The translations under genes were made by a program, and so were the position numbers. A DNA stretch of 64,000 bases. Source: Psychrobacter jeotgali (GTDB lineage Bacteria > Pseudomonadota > Gammaproteobacteria > Pseudomonadales > Moraxellaceae). Where the stretch lies: the NCBI RefSeq assembly GCF_904846315.1, contig NZ_CAJHAF010000001.1:1674001-1738000 (forward strand), in the 5' to 3' direction. Below the pieces are notes generated by a model that was not told the origin of the DNA, ran no database searches, and worked only from the letters and a program-made list of their open reading frames with translations. Below are positions 38,770 through 49,170 of the stretch, in pieces; positions within the stretch are counted from its first letter, which is position 1, and the number at the start of each line of letters is the position of its first letter.

Positions 38770-40472
38770 TGAAAATTTCTCGTAAAGCTTATTCCGAATT
38801 ATATGGTCCAACTACAGGTGACAGAATTCGTTTAGGGGATACTGAACTTTGGATCGAAGTAGAAGAAGATCTTACTCACTACGGCGAAGAAGTAGTATTC
38901 GGCGGGGGTAAATCTATTCGTGATGGCATGGCTCAGAGCCAACGCTGTGATGATGAAGTCATGGATACCGTTATTACCAATGTCATTATCCTAGATTGGT
39001 CGGGTATCATCAAAGCCGATGTGGGTATAAAAGATGGAAATATCGCTGCCATCGGTCAAGCCGGTAACCCAGATACTCAGCCAGGCGTTGAGATCGTTAT
39101 TGGACCTGGCACCGAGATTATCTCTGGTGAAGATAGAATCCTGACAGCTGGCTGTATCGATACCCATATTCATTTTATTTGCCCGCAGCAAGTCGATGAA
39201 GCCTTAATGAGCGGTACAACGACTATGATCGGTGGTGGTACAGGCCCTGCAACAGGTACTTTAGCAACCACTAGTACACCAGGCCCATGGTACATCGGTA
39301 AAATGATGCAGGCTGTAGATGATATGCCAATGAACATTGGTATATTTGGTAAAGGTAGTGCCAGTACGCCAGAAGCTTTAGTTCAGCAAATTAAAGCGGG
39401 CGCTTTTGGTCTGAAAATTCATGAAGACTGGGGTGCAACACCGGCCATTATTGATAATGCGCTGACCGTTGCTGACGAATATGATATTCAAGTGGCGCTG
39501 CACTCTGATACGCTAAACGAGTCAGGTTTCTTGCAAGATACGATCGCCGCTATGAAAGGTCGCTGTATCCATACCTTCCATACCGAAGGCGCAGGTGGTG
39601 GGCACGCGCCAGATATTATTGCTATCTCTGGTCTGCCTAATGTGTTGCCAGCATCTACTAACCCAACACGTCCTTATACTGTCAACACCGTTGATGAGCA
39701 TTTAGATATGCTCATGGAGTGTCACGCGCTAGATCCTAATATTCCAGAAGATGTCGCTTTCGCTGACTCACGTATTCGCCGCGAAACTATTGCTGCAGAA
39801 GACTTGCTTCATGACATGGGAGTCATGGCAATAATGTCATCTGACTCGCAAGCGATGGGGCGTATTGGTGAAGTGGTATGCCGTACCTGGCAGACAGCAC
39901 ATAAGATGAAGGTGCAGCGTGGACTACTGCCAGAAGACGAAGAGCGCGGTGCTGATAACTTCCGTGCCAAACGCTATATCGCTAAATACACTATCAACCC
40001 TGCTATTGCACATGGTGTTTCGCATGTGATTGGTTCTGTTGAAGTGGGAAAAATGGCAGACTTAGTGTTATGGAAGACGGCATTCTTTGGGGTCAAACCA
40101 CAATTGGTAATAAAAGGTGGCATGATAGCTGGTGCTGAAATGGGAGATCCAAACGCAGCTATTTCAACCCCGCAACCAGTGCATTTCCGCCGTATGTTCG
40201 GTGCGTATGGCCGCGCTGCTGCAGCCACTCGTGTGACCTTTATCAGTCAGGCTGCTGAAAATACAGGGCTTGAAGAGAAGCTCGGTCTTAAGAGTAAGCT
40301 TGTGCCATGCAAAAACATTCGTAAGATGGGCAAAAAAGATATGAAACTCAATACTGCCTGCCCTGATATCAATGTAGATCCGCAGACCTATGAAGCTTAT
40401 GCCGATGGGGTACTACTCACCTGTGAGCCTATGGCTGAATTACCATTAGCACAGCGTTATCATTTATTTTAA
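38769..40472 (+). CDS. ureC: Urease alpha (catalytic) subunit UreC
   Basis: The 567-residue catalytic subunit hydrolyses urea to ammonia and carbamate. Active-site elements are all visible. They are the nickel-binding [11 protein letters not shown], the carbamylated Lys in GLKIHEDWG, the His ligands in the ALHSDTLNE and [15 protein letters not shown] regions, and the flap and Asp ligand region with [10 protein letters not shown]. The length is normal (about 567-570), so the enzyme should be active if nickel is supplied. It lies between ureB and ureE. Confidence 0.99.
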   Translation: MKISRKAYSELYGPTTGDRIRLGDTELWIEVEEDLTHYGEEVVFGGGKSIRDGMAQSQRCDDEVMDTVITNVIILDWSGIIKADVGIKDGNIAAIGQAGNPDTQPGVEIVIGPGTEIISGEDRILTAGCIDTHIHFICPQQVDEALMSGTTTMIGGGTGPATGTLATTSTPGPWYIGKMMQAVDDMPMNIGIFGKGSASTPEALVQQIKAGAFGLKIHEDWGATPAIIDNALTVADEYDIQVALHSDTLNESGFLQDTIAAMKGRCIHTFHTEGAGGGHAPDIIAISGLPNVLPASTNPTRPYTVNTVDEHLDMLMECHALDPNIPEDVAFADSRIRRETIAAEDLLHDMGVMAIMSSDSQAMGRIGEVVCRTWQTAHKMKVQRGLLPEDEERGADNFRAKRYIAKYTINPAIAHGVSHVIGSVEVGKMADLVLWKTAFFGVKPQLVIKGGMIAGAEMGDPNAAISTPQPVHFRRMFGAYGRAAAATRVTFISQAAENTGLEEKLGLKSKLVPCKNIRKMGKKDMKLNTACPDINVDPQTYEAYADGVLLTCEPMAELPLAQRYHLF

Positions 40473-40493
40473 ATCGTTTGCAAGGATAGTAAT

Positions 40494-41069
40494 ATGCTTG
40501 AATTAACACAGAGAGTCGATAGCAACAGTGAGGTCAGCAAGGCCGAGGTATTTGATACCTTAACCTTGCCTTATGATCTACGCATCCGTGGCCGCCTAAA
40601 AGCGGTTACAGATAGTGGGCGCGACGTAGGCTTGTTCCTCGATCGTGGCCCTGTATTACGTCATGATGATCTATTGCAAGCCAGTAGCGGTGAGCTCATT
40701 CAGATTTGTGCAGCGGACGAACCAGTCACTACTGCATATATCGAGAATGGCTTACCATTAGGACGGCTTTGCTACCACTTAGGTAACCGTCATGTAACCC
40801 TTGCTCTAGGTATGGATGAAGATGGTCGTCACTGGGTAAGATTCCCTCCAGATTATGTATTAGAAGAGCTGGCAGAATTGTTGGGAGCAACCTTGACCCA
40901 TCATGAAGCGCCTTTTGATCCAGAATCTGGTGCTTATGCACAGGCTGGTCGTGAACATTCACATGGTCATAGTCATAGTCATGAACACGGTCATAGTCAT
41001 GACGACCACGACCATTCACACAATCATGATCATGGACACTCCCATAATGACAACAACCATGCACATTGA
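40494..41069 (+). CDS. ureE: Urease nickel metallochaperone UreE with His-rich tail
   Basis: The 191-residue UreE has a normal two-domain core (about 1-150), including LRIRGRLKAVTDSGRDVGLFLDRGPVLRHDDLL and the metal-site block CYHLGNRHV. The C-terminal 40 residues are almost wholly His/Asp/Ser/Asn (HSHGHSHSHEHGHSH and on), a nickel-storing extension like those of other His-rich UreE proteins. AAGGA precedes the ATG. The end of the His tail overlaps the ureF start by 11 bases. Confidence 0.96.
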   Translation: MLELTQRVDSNSEVSKAEVFDTLTLPYDLRIRGRLKAVTDSGRDVGLFLDRGPVLRHDDLLQASSGELIQICAADEPVTTAYIENGLPLGRLCYHLGNRHVTLALGMDEDGRHWVRFPPDYVLEELAELLGATLTHHEAPFDPESGAYAQAGREHSHGHSHSHEHGHSHDDHDHSHNHDHGHSHNDNNHAH

Positions 41070-41766
41070 TGAGCCACCAAAGGCAATTAGCGATTTGGCA
41101 CTATTGGGGCTAATGCAATTGATTAGTCCTGCCCTACCTATAGGCGCTTTCGCTTGGTCGCAAGGTCTTGAAAGCTCTTTTGAGCTGGGCTGGGTAAATA
41201 ATGAGCAAGAGCTTGGCGACTGGCTAGAGGGCGTACTTGCCGATGGTTTAACTCGCTGTGAGCTACCAGTATTAGCACGTTTGCATACTTGCTGGGCCAA
41301 TAGTGACAGTGACGGTATTGCTTACTGGAATGATTGGATTCACGCCAATCGCGAAAGTGCTGAGCTTAGTGACGAAGATATTCGTTTAGGGTTGGCGCTA
41401 GTGCGTCTGCTTGATAGCCTAGATCTTCAGCCGAGACCTGAGCAGGGCGATGCTAAGTTTCCAAAAGAGCCAGGCTACGTGACTGTTTTTGCTTGGGCGG
41501 CATATCAGCGTCATATACCTATCCGGCAAACGCTATTAGGCTTTGCTTGGGCTTGGCTTGAAAATCAGCTCGCCGCTGCCTGTAAAGCTATGCCATTAGG
41601 GCATACCGCTGCGCAGCGCTTGAATGAGCAATTGCGTCCGCTATTGGTGATTGCAGTTGATACGGCACTTATGCTAACCGATGACCAATTAGGCCCGATA
41701 TTGCCCAGCTTAGCGCTTGGTAGTGCTCAACACGAAACCCAGTATTCAAGATTATTCCGAAGTTAA
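41059..41766 (+). CDS. ureF: Urease accessory protein UreF
   Basis: The 235-residue protein has UreF signatures: LMQLISPALPIGAFAWSQGLESSFELGWV near the start and later ALGSAQHETQYSRLFRS. It links UreD and UreG in the nickel-insertion complex. The frame is open upstream through the out-of-phase His-repeat of ureE, giving a His/Met/Thr-rich false extension. I therefore chose the ATG at 41059 (MHIDEPPKAI), 11 bases before the end of ureE. Confidence 0.94.
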   Translation: MHIDEPPKAISDLALLGLMQLISPALPIGAFAWSQGLESSFELGWVNNEQELGDWLEGVLADGLTRCELPVLARLHTCWANSDSDGIAYWNDWIHANRESAELSDEDIRLGLALVRLLDSLDLQPRPEQGDAKFPKEPGYVTVFAWAAYQRHIPIRQTLLGFAWAWLENQLAAACKAMPLGHTAAQRLNEQLRPLLVIAVDTALMLTDDQLGPILPSLALGSAQHETQYSRLFRS

Positions 41767-41825
41767 ACAATCTTGAAGCTGACAGCGATTTTACAACCCT
41801 TTAATTTATGTAAGGAATAAAAACT

Positions 41826-42464
41826 ATGAAACATTGTTTACGAGTAGGCGTTGGAGGACCGGTTGGTTCTGGCAAAACAGCGTTACTGCGCCAACTGTGT
41901 AGTGCTCTAAAAGATCATTATGAGATTGCCGTAGTCACGAATGATATCTATACCCGTGAAGATGCTGACTTTCTACTCAAGCATGATGCTTTACCAGCGG
42001 ATCGTATCTTGGGTGTAGAAACAGGCGGTTGCCCGCATACCGCAATTCGCGAAGACGCCTCTATGAACTTAGCTGCTATTGACGAATTGCAAAAACGCCA
42101 TCCTGATTTAGAATTGGTATTAGTAGAGTCTGGCGGTGACAACTTGGCGGCGACTTTTAGTCCTGAGCTATCTGACTTGACCTTATACGTCATTGATGTA
42201 GCTGCTGGTGACAAAATACCACGTAAAGGTGGGCCTGGTATTACCAAATCCGACCTGCTGATTATTAACAAAATCGATATTGCTGAATATGTGCATGCTT
42301 CACTGGATGTGATGGAACGTGATTCCAAAAAAATGCGCGGCGAACGTCCATTTATATTCACCAATCTGTATGATGGTGTAGGCGTGGAAGAGATTATCAG
42401 CTTCATCTTAAAAGAAGGTATGTTACCTGAGCGTCGTCCTGAAAAACTGGCTGACAAGGCTTAA
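41826..42464 (+). CDS. ureG: Urease accessory GTPase UreG
   Basis: The 212-residue SIMIBI-class GTPase powers nickel delivery to urease. It has the P-loop [14 protein letters not shown], a metal-binding CPH in [18 protein letters not shown], the [19 protein letters not shown] block and the guanine-specificity INKID. AAGGA precedes the ATG. It is the last gene of the cluster and is followed by a strong terminator at 42565. Confidence 0.98.
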   Translation: MKHCLRVGVGGPVGSGKTALLRQLCSALKDHYEIAVVTNDIYTREDADFLLKHDALPADRILGVETGGCPHTAIREDASMNLAAIDELQKRHPDLELVLVESGGDNLAATFSPELSDLTLYVIDVAAGDKIPRKGGPGITKSDLLIINKIDIAEYVHASLDVMERDSKKMRGERPFIFTNLYDGVGVEEIISFILKEGMLPERRPEKLADKA

Positions 42465-42564
42465 TTCTGACAGCCGTCTTACTCGTGCCCTAAGCGGCGT
42501 GGTAACGGTTAGAGGTAGTATATTCGCTACTGCCTAATCTGCTTTACCAAGTCTCAATTAGATA

Positions 42565-42595
42565 AAAAAGCCGCACGGTCTCCCTGCGGCTTTTT
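42565..42595 (+). terminator. Terminator of the urease cluster
   Basis: An 11-bp stem (AAAAAGCCGCA / TGCGGCTTTTT) with a 9-base loop and T tract, about 100 bases after ureG. Confidence 0.9.
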
Positions 42596-42614
42596 GAATT
42601 TAAAAGCCCTATCA

Positions 42615-42656
42615 GCTTTAAAAGTCAATGCTTTAAAAGTCAAAGCTTTAAAGCCT
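42615..42656. repeat. 15-bp tandem repeat, about 2.7 copies
   Basis: GCTTTAAAAGTCAAT, GCTTTAAAAGTCAAA and a partial GCTTTAAAGCC lie head to tail in the spacer after the urease terminator. Confidence 0.75.
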
Positions 42657-42755
42657 TAATTATTAAGAATTTAAACAGCAAGAATGAAATAGAAAAATTA
42701 AGAATAAGTTAGCAATACCTAATCAATAATGAAAGTAATATAAGGAATATATACT

Positions 42756-44024
42756 ATGAGCGACACTATTATAAAAGCTTCAAGAAACACAGATAATGCG
42801 CCAAAGCATTCACATTCGACCCAAACGGTCGCCTTTTCACATTACAATTATATTTCAGCGCAACTGCCCGTGCGCCCTACTATGGACAAAGTCGTCGCCA
42901 ATGATGTAAAAGCGCAGGCCACCCAGTGCCTTAAGAATATTGAAGCTATCGCCGAGAGTATTGATCATGTGATGGATGATGTGGTCAAAATAAATATCTA
43001 TCTAAAAAACATTGAAGATATTGATGCTATAGACCTGATTTATGCTGGCGCTTTCCAAAGTCATCTACCCACCCGAACCGTCATAGCCGTAGACGATCTA
43101 CCTATGGAAGGTGCTTTGGTGCAAATGGACGCTATAGTTTCAAACGGAGAAGGCACGCATCCGCAAGACGCTACCGATCTGATAAAAGTGGAGAGTAATA
43201 CCGAAAATGCACCCAAAGATTCAGCGTCAATGCAAACGGTTGCCTTTTCTCATTATAATAATATCTCAGCCCAGCTGCCCCTTGACCCAACAACAGAGGC
43301 AATCGTTGATGGTGGAGTCAAAGAGCAGACTGAGCAGTGTCTCAAAAATATTCAAGCTATCTTAGAGAATATTGAGGTGCCCGTTGATGATATCGTTAAG
43401 ACCACTATTTTCTTGACAAAAGCAATGGATATTGAGGCTGTCGATCAAGCCTATAGTACTTTTTTCCAAGAGGCTAATACTGCTAAAACAGCGGACTACC
43501 TTTTCCCAGCGCGCACTATAGTTATAGCGTCAGAGCTACCGATGAATGCCTCGGTACAGATTGATGCCGTAATCTCCCATGGCAATGGTACCCCGCCGCA
43601 AGCAGTCGAAGATCGCCATAATATCGTTATAAAAGCTCATAATACTGACAGCGCACCCAAACATTCATTATCTACTCAGACTGTGGCGTTTTCGCATTAT
43701 AACCATCTTTCAGGACAGTTACCTATCGATCCTAAGTCAGGTAAGATAGTTTCAGGCGATATAAACGAGCAGACCAAACAGTGCTTGGAGAATATTAAAA
43801 CTATTATAGAAAGTACAAACCATGTAATGGATGATATCGTAAAAGTCACTATCCAACTTAAAGATATCAAAGATATTGAAGCGGTAAACGCCATCTATAA
43901 AGGTTACTTTGATAGCGACTTGCCAGCACGAACGGTAATCGGGGTATCCGCTATTCCTATGGATGCGTTGATACAAATTGATGCTATTTTATCTAACGCT
44001 GAGGGCACACCGCCTGCATCTTAA
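42756..44024 (+). CDS. Triple-domain RidA (YjgF/YER057c/UK114) family protein
   Basis: The 422-residue protein consists of three RidA-like domains in one chain, at about residues 8-135, 150-285 and 300-422. Each starts with a version of PKHS-STQTVAFSHYN, continues with an SAQLP/SGQLP strand and the helix EQTxQCLxNI, and has a VKxxIxL strand. Each ends with PxRTV/PARTI and a (V/I)QxDA strand. The Arg that in RidA binds the substrate carboxylate is kept in all three. The usual Glu of the last strand is Asp in all three. Domain 2 carries an insertion of about ten residues before its Arg. RidA proteins normally have one 130-residue domain and trimerise; deaminases of this family hydrolyse reactive enamines/imines. 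AAGGA precedes the ATG. It is a single-gene unit between two terminators. Confidence 0.88.
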   Translation: MSDTIIKASRNTDNAPKHSHSTQTVAFSHYNYISAQLPVRPTMDKVVANDVKAQATQCLKNIEAIAESIDHVMDDVVKINIYLKNIEDIDAIDLIYAGAFQSHLPTRTVIAVDDLPMEGALVQMDAIVSNGEGTHPQDATDLIKVESNTENAPKDSASMQTVAFSHYNNISAQLPLDPTTEAIVDGGVKEQTEQCLKNIQAILENIEVPVDDIVKTTIFLTKAMDIEAVDQAYSTFFQEANTAKTADYLFPARTIVIASELPMNASVQIDAVISHGNGTPPQAVEDRHNIVIKAHNTDSAPKHSLSTQTVAFSHYNHLSGQLPIDPKSGKIVSGDINEQTKQCLENIKTIIESTNHVMDDIVKVTIQLKDIKDIEAVNAIYKGYFDSDLPARTVIGVSAIPMDALIQIDAILSNAEGTPPAS

Positions 44025-44040
44025 CAGCATCTTTAGACCA

Positions 44041-44077
44041 AAAAAGAGCAGCATAGTAGAACTATACTGCTCTTTTT
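44041..44077. terminator. Bidirectional terminator between the triple RidA gene and yajR
   Basis: A 17-bp stem with one imperfect pair (left arm AAAAAGAGCAGCATAGT) and a 3-base loop. A and T tracts on both sides allow use by both convergent genes. Confidence 0.88.
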
Positions 44078-44090
44078 ATTTATTATTTAA

Positions 44091-45455
44091 CTATATATCT
44101 AACGGACTTTGCGCCAAGCTCGTTAGCTGCTGTTTGGCATCATCGGTCAATTGGGTTTTATCTAACTTTAAATAAGCGACCTGCTCTTTTGCCATCACTA
44201 CCAACTCATCAACGCCATGAATTGCCATCATTTGCTGCGACCAGTCTTGAATATCGACATCTTTGGGTATCGTCACCGTGGTGCTCGATAAATACGGCGG
44301 CTGGGCGATAGGTATGATGATCAATAATGCTACCCCCATGATAGCCGCAAGTATACCCCAAGCCAATAGATTAGACTGAGTCAATAGCAGACCACCCATC
44401 GCCCCGCCTACAAAGGCACCAAGGAACTGACTGGAAGAATTAAGACCCATCGCTGTCGCTTTATTGGCAACCGGCGCGCGCTTCGATATCCATGAGGGAA
44501 TGGTGGCCTCAAGTAAATTAAAGCCCATAAAGTAAAATAACAGACCCAAAATAATACCAACACCGACCTGACTACCCAACGCCAAGAGCGCCAAAGAAGC
44601 GGCCATTAATACCATCGCGCCCAAGAATACTTGGCGCATTTTGCGCTTCTTTTCAGCGATAATAATAAAAGGAATAGCTACGGCAAAACCGATAAATAAT
44701 AGGGGCAGATAAACCAAGCCTTGCTGGCGTACCGACAGCCCCATAACGTCGGTTAATTGCTGCGGCAAAATCACAAATATGGCGGTAAGGGTCAAATGTA
44801 GCGCAAAAATACCAATATGCAGGCGGTTTAAATCGCCAATTTTGAGCACAGTAGCTAATTGCTGACCAATAGACTTATTATCCAAATTGTGCTTGAGCAC
44901 TCGTAACGGTGAAGGTACAAACCATAATAAAATCATAGCTAATACCGCAAAACCTGCAGTCAACCAAAACAATCCTGACATGCCGATAGAGCCTACCATC
45001 AAAGGCCCAAAGGCAAAGGCGAGCATAATAGAGGTAGCTATCGTTAACCCCATGGTCGCCATCGCTTTGGTACGCATCTCTTCACGAGTAACGTCTGCTA
45101 ACAATGCCATGAGCACAGCCGATACTGCCCCTGCGCCCGCCAGCGCTCGACCGATGATCACCCCATAGATATCAGTAGCATTGGCCGCGATAATACCGCC
45201 TAACGCAAATAATATTAAGCCGATTAAAATAACGGGTTTGCGAGGGAACTTATCAGCGGCAAGGCTCATCGGTATCTGAAAGATAGCTTGCCCAAGGCCA
45301 TAAATACCAACCGCCAAACCAATTAAAAAGGGCGTGGCATGCGCATAGTCGTCACCATAGACAGCAAACACGGGCACAATCATAAACAGGCCAATCATAC
45401 GCAAGGCAAAAATACCACCGACCCCCAAAATCGCCCGTTTTTCTACGCTATTCAT
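44091..45455 (-). CDS. YajR-like MFS transporter with C-terminal cytoplasmic domain
   Basis: The 454-residue protein has twelve predicted membrane segments of the major facilitator superfamily. An MFS motif A region, DKFPRKPVILIG, follows segment 2. About 60 C-terminal residues (from PPYLSSTTVTIPKDVD) form a small soluble ferredoxin-like domain. Both the domain layout and the length match E. coli YajR (454 residues with a YAM domain). The start at 45455 follows a GGGGCA site. The substrate is unknown; drug/H+ antiport is the usual guess. It is convergent with the triple RidA gene. Confidence 0.85.
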   Translation of the reverse strand: MNSVEKRAILGVGGIFALRMIGLFMIVPVFAVYGDDYAHATPFLIGLAVGIYGLGQAIFQIPMSLAADKFPRKPVILIGLILFALGGIIAANATDIYGVIIGRALAGAGAVSAVLMALLADVTREEMRTKAMATMGLTIATSIMLAFAFGPLMVGSIGMSGLFWLTAGFAVLAMILLWFVPSPLRVLKHNLDNKSIGQQLATVLKIGDLNRLHIGIFALHLTLTAIFVILPQQLTDVMGLSVRQQGLVYLPLLFIGFAVAIPFIIIAEKKRKMRQVFLGAMVLMAASLALLALGSQVGVGIILGLLFYFMGFNLLEATIPSWISKRAPVANKATAMGLNSSSQFLGAFVGGAMGGLLLTQSNLLAWGILAAIMGVALLIIIPIAQPPYLSSTTVTIPKDVDIQDWSQQMMAIHGVDELVVMAKEQVAYLKLDKTQLTDDAKQQLTSLAQSPLDI

Positions 45456-46100
45456 AGTTGCCCCACTGGTTTATTATTACTAATGTATCGTTGCCACTCA
45501 TCTTTTAATTAGTTAACTTCGTTGATGTAGGCTGGCGCTTTTAGCCCAGTATTGTAACTAAGTTAAAAGCTAGATAGTTATCATTTTTACTGGCTACTCA
45601 TCTTGATGATGAGTTAATAATTAAGCCCCACAGTATAGAACATTAGCTACTTAGTTGCCGAACCTTTTATCCTTTAATCTACTTTCGCCAGACCTTTATC
45701 TGTAAGTATCCAGTATCATACCATCACTCAAAAATTTGTTACCAAGTGCATCTAATAGCCATTTATACCTTGAATAATGCCTCAGTCATGACAATAAAGT
45801 AAGTCGTTGCAAAGAGTATTAGAGAATCAAACGATAGCTGAGGCGAGACAGAAATGATAAACCACAGTGGTTATAGATAAAATAAAAATCGAACCTAGAT
45901 ACAGACAGGGATTGATAGACTTCTATATAACTTCAGCTACTTTGCAAAAACTATTATTAATCAAAACTGCCCTATTTTTGACCCCTTATTCGATAGATCA
46001 TTTATTTAGCATTCCTTTAATGACTTTGACTTTCCATACTTTATAACCTGTTAATTATTTATTTTAAACCCCCTTTTAGCAAATAGGAAACCTGTAACCG
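45456..46100. promoter_or_regulatory. Divergent promoter region of yajR and uvrA
   Basis: About 645 AT-rich bases with no credible gene. It should contain both promoters. I looked for a LexA box (CTGT-N8-ACAG type) near uvrA and saw none, consistent with Moraxellaceae lacking the classical LexA circuit. Confidence 0.5.
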
Positions 46101-49007
46101 ATGGCAAATGAGCATATTAAGATTCGCGGTGCCCGTACTCATAATCTAAAAAACATCGACTTAGATATTCCACGGGATAAATTTGTGGTAATTACTGGTT
46201 TATCAGGCTCTGGTAAATCATCATTAGCATTTGATACGCTGTATGCCGAAGGACAACGTCGTTACGTCGAGAGTCTGTCCGCTTACGCACGTCAGTTCTT
46301 ATCACAGATGGAAAAACCAGAAGTTGATAGTATCGAAGGCTTATCACCAGCGATTGCTATTGAGCAAAAATCGACCAACCATAACCCGCGCTCCACTGTG
46401 GGGACGATTACTGAGATTTATGATTATCTGCGCCTGCTCTATGCACGTATTGGTACCCCCTACTGTCCCGAGCATGGCGAACCGATGGTCGCACAGTCGG
46501 TCACTGAAATGGTCGATCAAATCATGGCATTGCCAGATGAGACCAAGCTAATGATATTAGCGCCGGTCATTCGTGAGCGTAAAGGTGAGCATACAGTGCT
46601 GCTTGAACAGCTAATTGGGCAAGGATTTGTACGTGTACGCGTCGATGGTCATGTCTATGATACCGACGAGCTGCCAACGCTCGATAAAAAGAAAAAGCAT
46701 ACTATTGAGGTGGTGGTCGACCGCTTCAAAGTGCGTGATGATTTAGGTAATCGGGTCGCTGAAAGTTTGGAGACTGCGCTACGCTTGGGTCAAGGTATTG
46801 TCACGCTGCACTTTATGGATGGCAATCCTAAAGAAGGTGGCGATGATAATCAAGTGATGTCAGCTAAGCATAGCTGCCCGGTTTGTGATCGGGCGGTGTC
46901 CGAGCTTGAGCCGCGGATGTTTAGTTTTAACAATCCATACGGCGCCTGTCCAAGTTGTGATGGACTAGGAAAACGCCAGTATTTCTCTGCGGAAAAGCTC
47001 ATTACCCACCATGAAAAGTCGCTTAATCAAGGGGCGATCAATGGTTGGGATAAGCGCCATGCTTATTATTTTGGTCTGCTATCTACTGTTTGTAATCATT
47101 TCAATATTGATATGGATGCGCCGTGGACGGAGCTGCCCAAAGCGCAGCAAGACTTAATCATGCAAGGTTCAGGCAAAGAGAAACTGACCTTTAACTTCAC
47201 TGATGAACGTGGTCGTAAGACTAATAAAACCGTGCCTTTTGAAGGTGTACTACCTTATCTTGAGCGCCGTTATGCCAAGACTCAAAGCAACCTCGTGCGT
47301 GATGAGCTAGCAAAATATCTAGCCGATACCACGTGTAACGTCTGTGATGGCGCACGTTTGAATAAGATATCACGCAATGTACGTGTCGATGAACAAACCA
47401 TCGCTGATATCGTCAAGTTATCGATTGGCGATGCGGCTGACTATTATAAAAGCCTTAAAATCAGCGGTCACAAAGGCGAGGTTGCCGAGAAAATCTTTAA
47501 AGAGATTAATGAGCGCCTAAACTTCCTTGTCAGCGTCGGACTTGACTATCTGTCATTGGCGCGCTCAGCTGAAACCTTATCAGGTGGTGAAGCCCAACGT
47601 ATTCGTCTGGCTAGCCAAATCGGTGCCGGTCTGATGGGTGTAATGTATGTGCTCGATGAGCCCTCCATTGGCCTACATCAACGTGACAATGATCGTCTGC
47701 TTAAAACCTTAACGCGCCTGCGTGACTTAGGTAATACGGTACTGGTCGTTGAACATGACGAAGATGCCATTCGCCAAGCCGATCACGTGATTGATATAGG
47801 TGTCGGCGCTGGGGTGCACGGTGGTCATATCATCGCTCAAGGTACAGTTGAGGAGATTATGGCTACTAAAGACTCCCTAACTGGACAGTATATGTCTGGT
47901 AAAAAGCAAATAAACATCCCTAAAATTCGACATAAAGCGAAAACGCTAGAAGTCGAAGGTAAGGGCAAAGCTAAATCGAAAAAAGTACCGATGAGTATTG
48001 AGCTTAAAGGTGCCTCAGGCAACAACTTAAAAAACGTTGATTTGAGTCTACCGGTTGGCATCATGACTTGTATTACTGGGGTATCAGGCTCTGGTAAATC
48101 AACCTTGATTAACCGTACTTTAATGCCCATAGCGGCTACTCAATTGAATAATGCCTCAACCTTAATCGCCGATAAACATGAGAGCATCAGTGGTCTTGAG
48201 CATTTGGATAAAATGGTCGATATCGACCAAAGCCCGATTGGTCGTACGCCGCGCTCTAATCCAGCCACTTATACTGGGGTGTTTACGCCCGTGCGTGAGA
48301 TGTTCGCCCAAACCCAAGAAGCACGTGCTCGTGGTTACAAGCCCGGTCGCTTTAGCTTCAACGTTAAAGGTGGACGCTGTGAGACTTGCCAAGGTGATGG
48401 ACTTATTAAGGTTGAGATGCATTTCTTGCCCGATATGTACGTACCCTGTGATAGCTGTGATGGCAAGCGCTACAACCGTGAGACCCTTGAGATTTATTAT
48501 AAAGGCAAGACTATCGCCGAAGTGTTAGACATGACGGTTGAAGATGCGACCGAATTCTTCTCTGCTATTCCTGCCATTCATCGCCGTTTGCAAGCGCTGA
48601 TGGATGTGGGTCTCAGCTATATTCGCCTCGGTCAATCTGCGCCTACCCTATCCGGCGGTGAAGCGCAGCGGGTGAAACTGGCACGCGAGCTTGCCAAGCG
48701 TGACACGGGACAAACGCTGTATATCTTGGATGAGCCCACCACAGGTTTGCATTTCCATGATATCGATAAACTACTCAATATCCTGCATGCCCTACGCGAT
48801 AAAGGCAATACCATCGTCGTTATCGAGCATAACTTGGACGTTATCAAAACTGCGGACTGGGTTATCGATCTTGGCCCTGAAGGCGGCAAAGGTGGCGGCA
48901 TGATTATCGCGGAAGGTACGCCGGAGGAAGTGGCGGAGGTTGAAGGCTCGTTTACGGGTGAGTTCTTGAAGCCGGTTTTGGAGCAGGCGATGTCTGAGGC
49001 GAGTTAG
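46101..49007 (+). CDS. uvrA: Excinuclease ABC subunit A
   Basis: The 968-residue damage-recognition ATPase of nucleotide excision repair is complete. It has two ABC modules: Walker [10 protein letters not shown] near residue 33 with signature [12 protein letters not shown] near 495, and Walker [10 protein letters not shown] near 660 with signature [12 protein letters not shown] near 855. Zinc-binding pairs are visible at [16 protein letters not shown]...CPSC and at CETCQGDG...CDSC. AGGAAA lies upstream of the ATG. Length is at the upper end of normal (940-970). Confidence 0.99.
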   Translation: MANEHIKIRGARTHNLKNIDLDIPRDKFVVITGLSGSGKSSLAFDTLYAEGQRRYVESLSAYARQFLSQMEKPEVDSIEGLSPAIAIEQKSTNHNPRSTVGTITEIYDYLRLLYARIGTPYCPEHGEPMVAQSVTEMVDQIMALPDETKLMILAPVIRERKGEHTVLLEQLIGQGFVRVRVDGHVYDTDELPTLDKKKKHTIEVVVDRFKVRDDLGNRVAESLETALRLGQGIVTLHFMDGNPKEGGDDNQVMSAKHSCPVCDRAVSELEPRMFSFNNPYGACPSCDGLGKRQYFSAEKLITHHEKSLNQGAINGWDKRHAYYFGLLSTVCNHFNIDMDAPWTELPKAQQDLIMQGSGKEKLTFNFTDERGRKTNKTVPFEGVLPYLERRYAKTQSNLVRDELAKYLADTTCNVCDGARLNKISRNVRVDEQTIADIVKLSIGDAADYYKSLKISGHKGEVAEKIFKEINERLNFLVSVGLDYLSLARSAETLSGGEAQRIRLASQIGAGLMGVMYVLDEPSIGLHQRDNDRLLKTLTRLRDLGNTVLVVEHDEDAIRQADHVIDIGVGAGVHGGHIIAQGTVEEIMATKDSLTGQYMSGKKQINIPKIRHKAKTLEVEGKGKAKSKKVPMSIELKGASGNNLKNVDLSLPVGIMTCITGVSGSGKSTLINRTLMPIAATQLNNASTLIADKHESISGLEHLDKMVDIDQSPIGRTPRSNPATYTGVFTPVREMFAQTQEARARGYKPGRFSFNVKGGRCETCQGDGLIKVEMHFLPDMYVPCDSCDGKRYNRETLEIYYKGKTIAEVLDMTVEDATEFFSAIPAIHRRLQALMDVGLSYIRLGQSAPTLSGGEAQRVKLARELAKRDTGQTLYILDEPTTGLHFHDIDKLLNILHALRDKGNTIVVIEHNLDVIKTADWVIDLGPEGGKGGGMIIAEGTPEEVAEVEGSFTGEFLKPVLEQAMSEAS

Positions 49008-49032
49008 TAAGTTAATTGTTTGGTTTTGATTT

Positions 49033-49062
49033 AAAGGTCACTCTTTTGGGGTGGCCTTTTTT
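49033..49062 (+). terminator. Terminator of uvrA
   Basis: An imperfect stem (AAAGGTCACTC pairing with GGGTGGCCTTT through G-U pairs) with a short loop and a T tract, about 25 bases past the stop. Confidence 0.75.
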
Positions 49063-49170
49063 GTTGGATGGATATAATGAATAAATTTAAATTCTAGATG
49101 ATAAATATTAGTCTGGAAGTAATATACTATGTTAAATTCGACTATATACAGACAAATGTAAAGGATGAAA

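Noticed and set aside
40903..41058. Upstream extension of ureF
   Set aside because: It is the out-of-phase reading of the His-repeat of ureE; the product would be Met/Ile/Thr/His-rich and unlike UreF. The ATG at 41059 fits the family.
45456..46100. SOS (LexA) box upstream of uvrA
   Set aside because: No CTGT-N8-ACAG-like sequence was found. uvrA here is probably not LexA-controlled.
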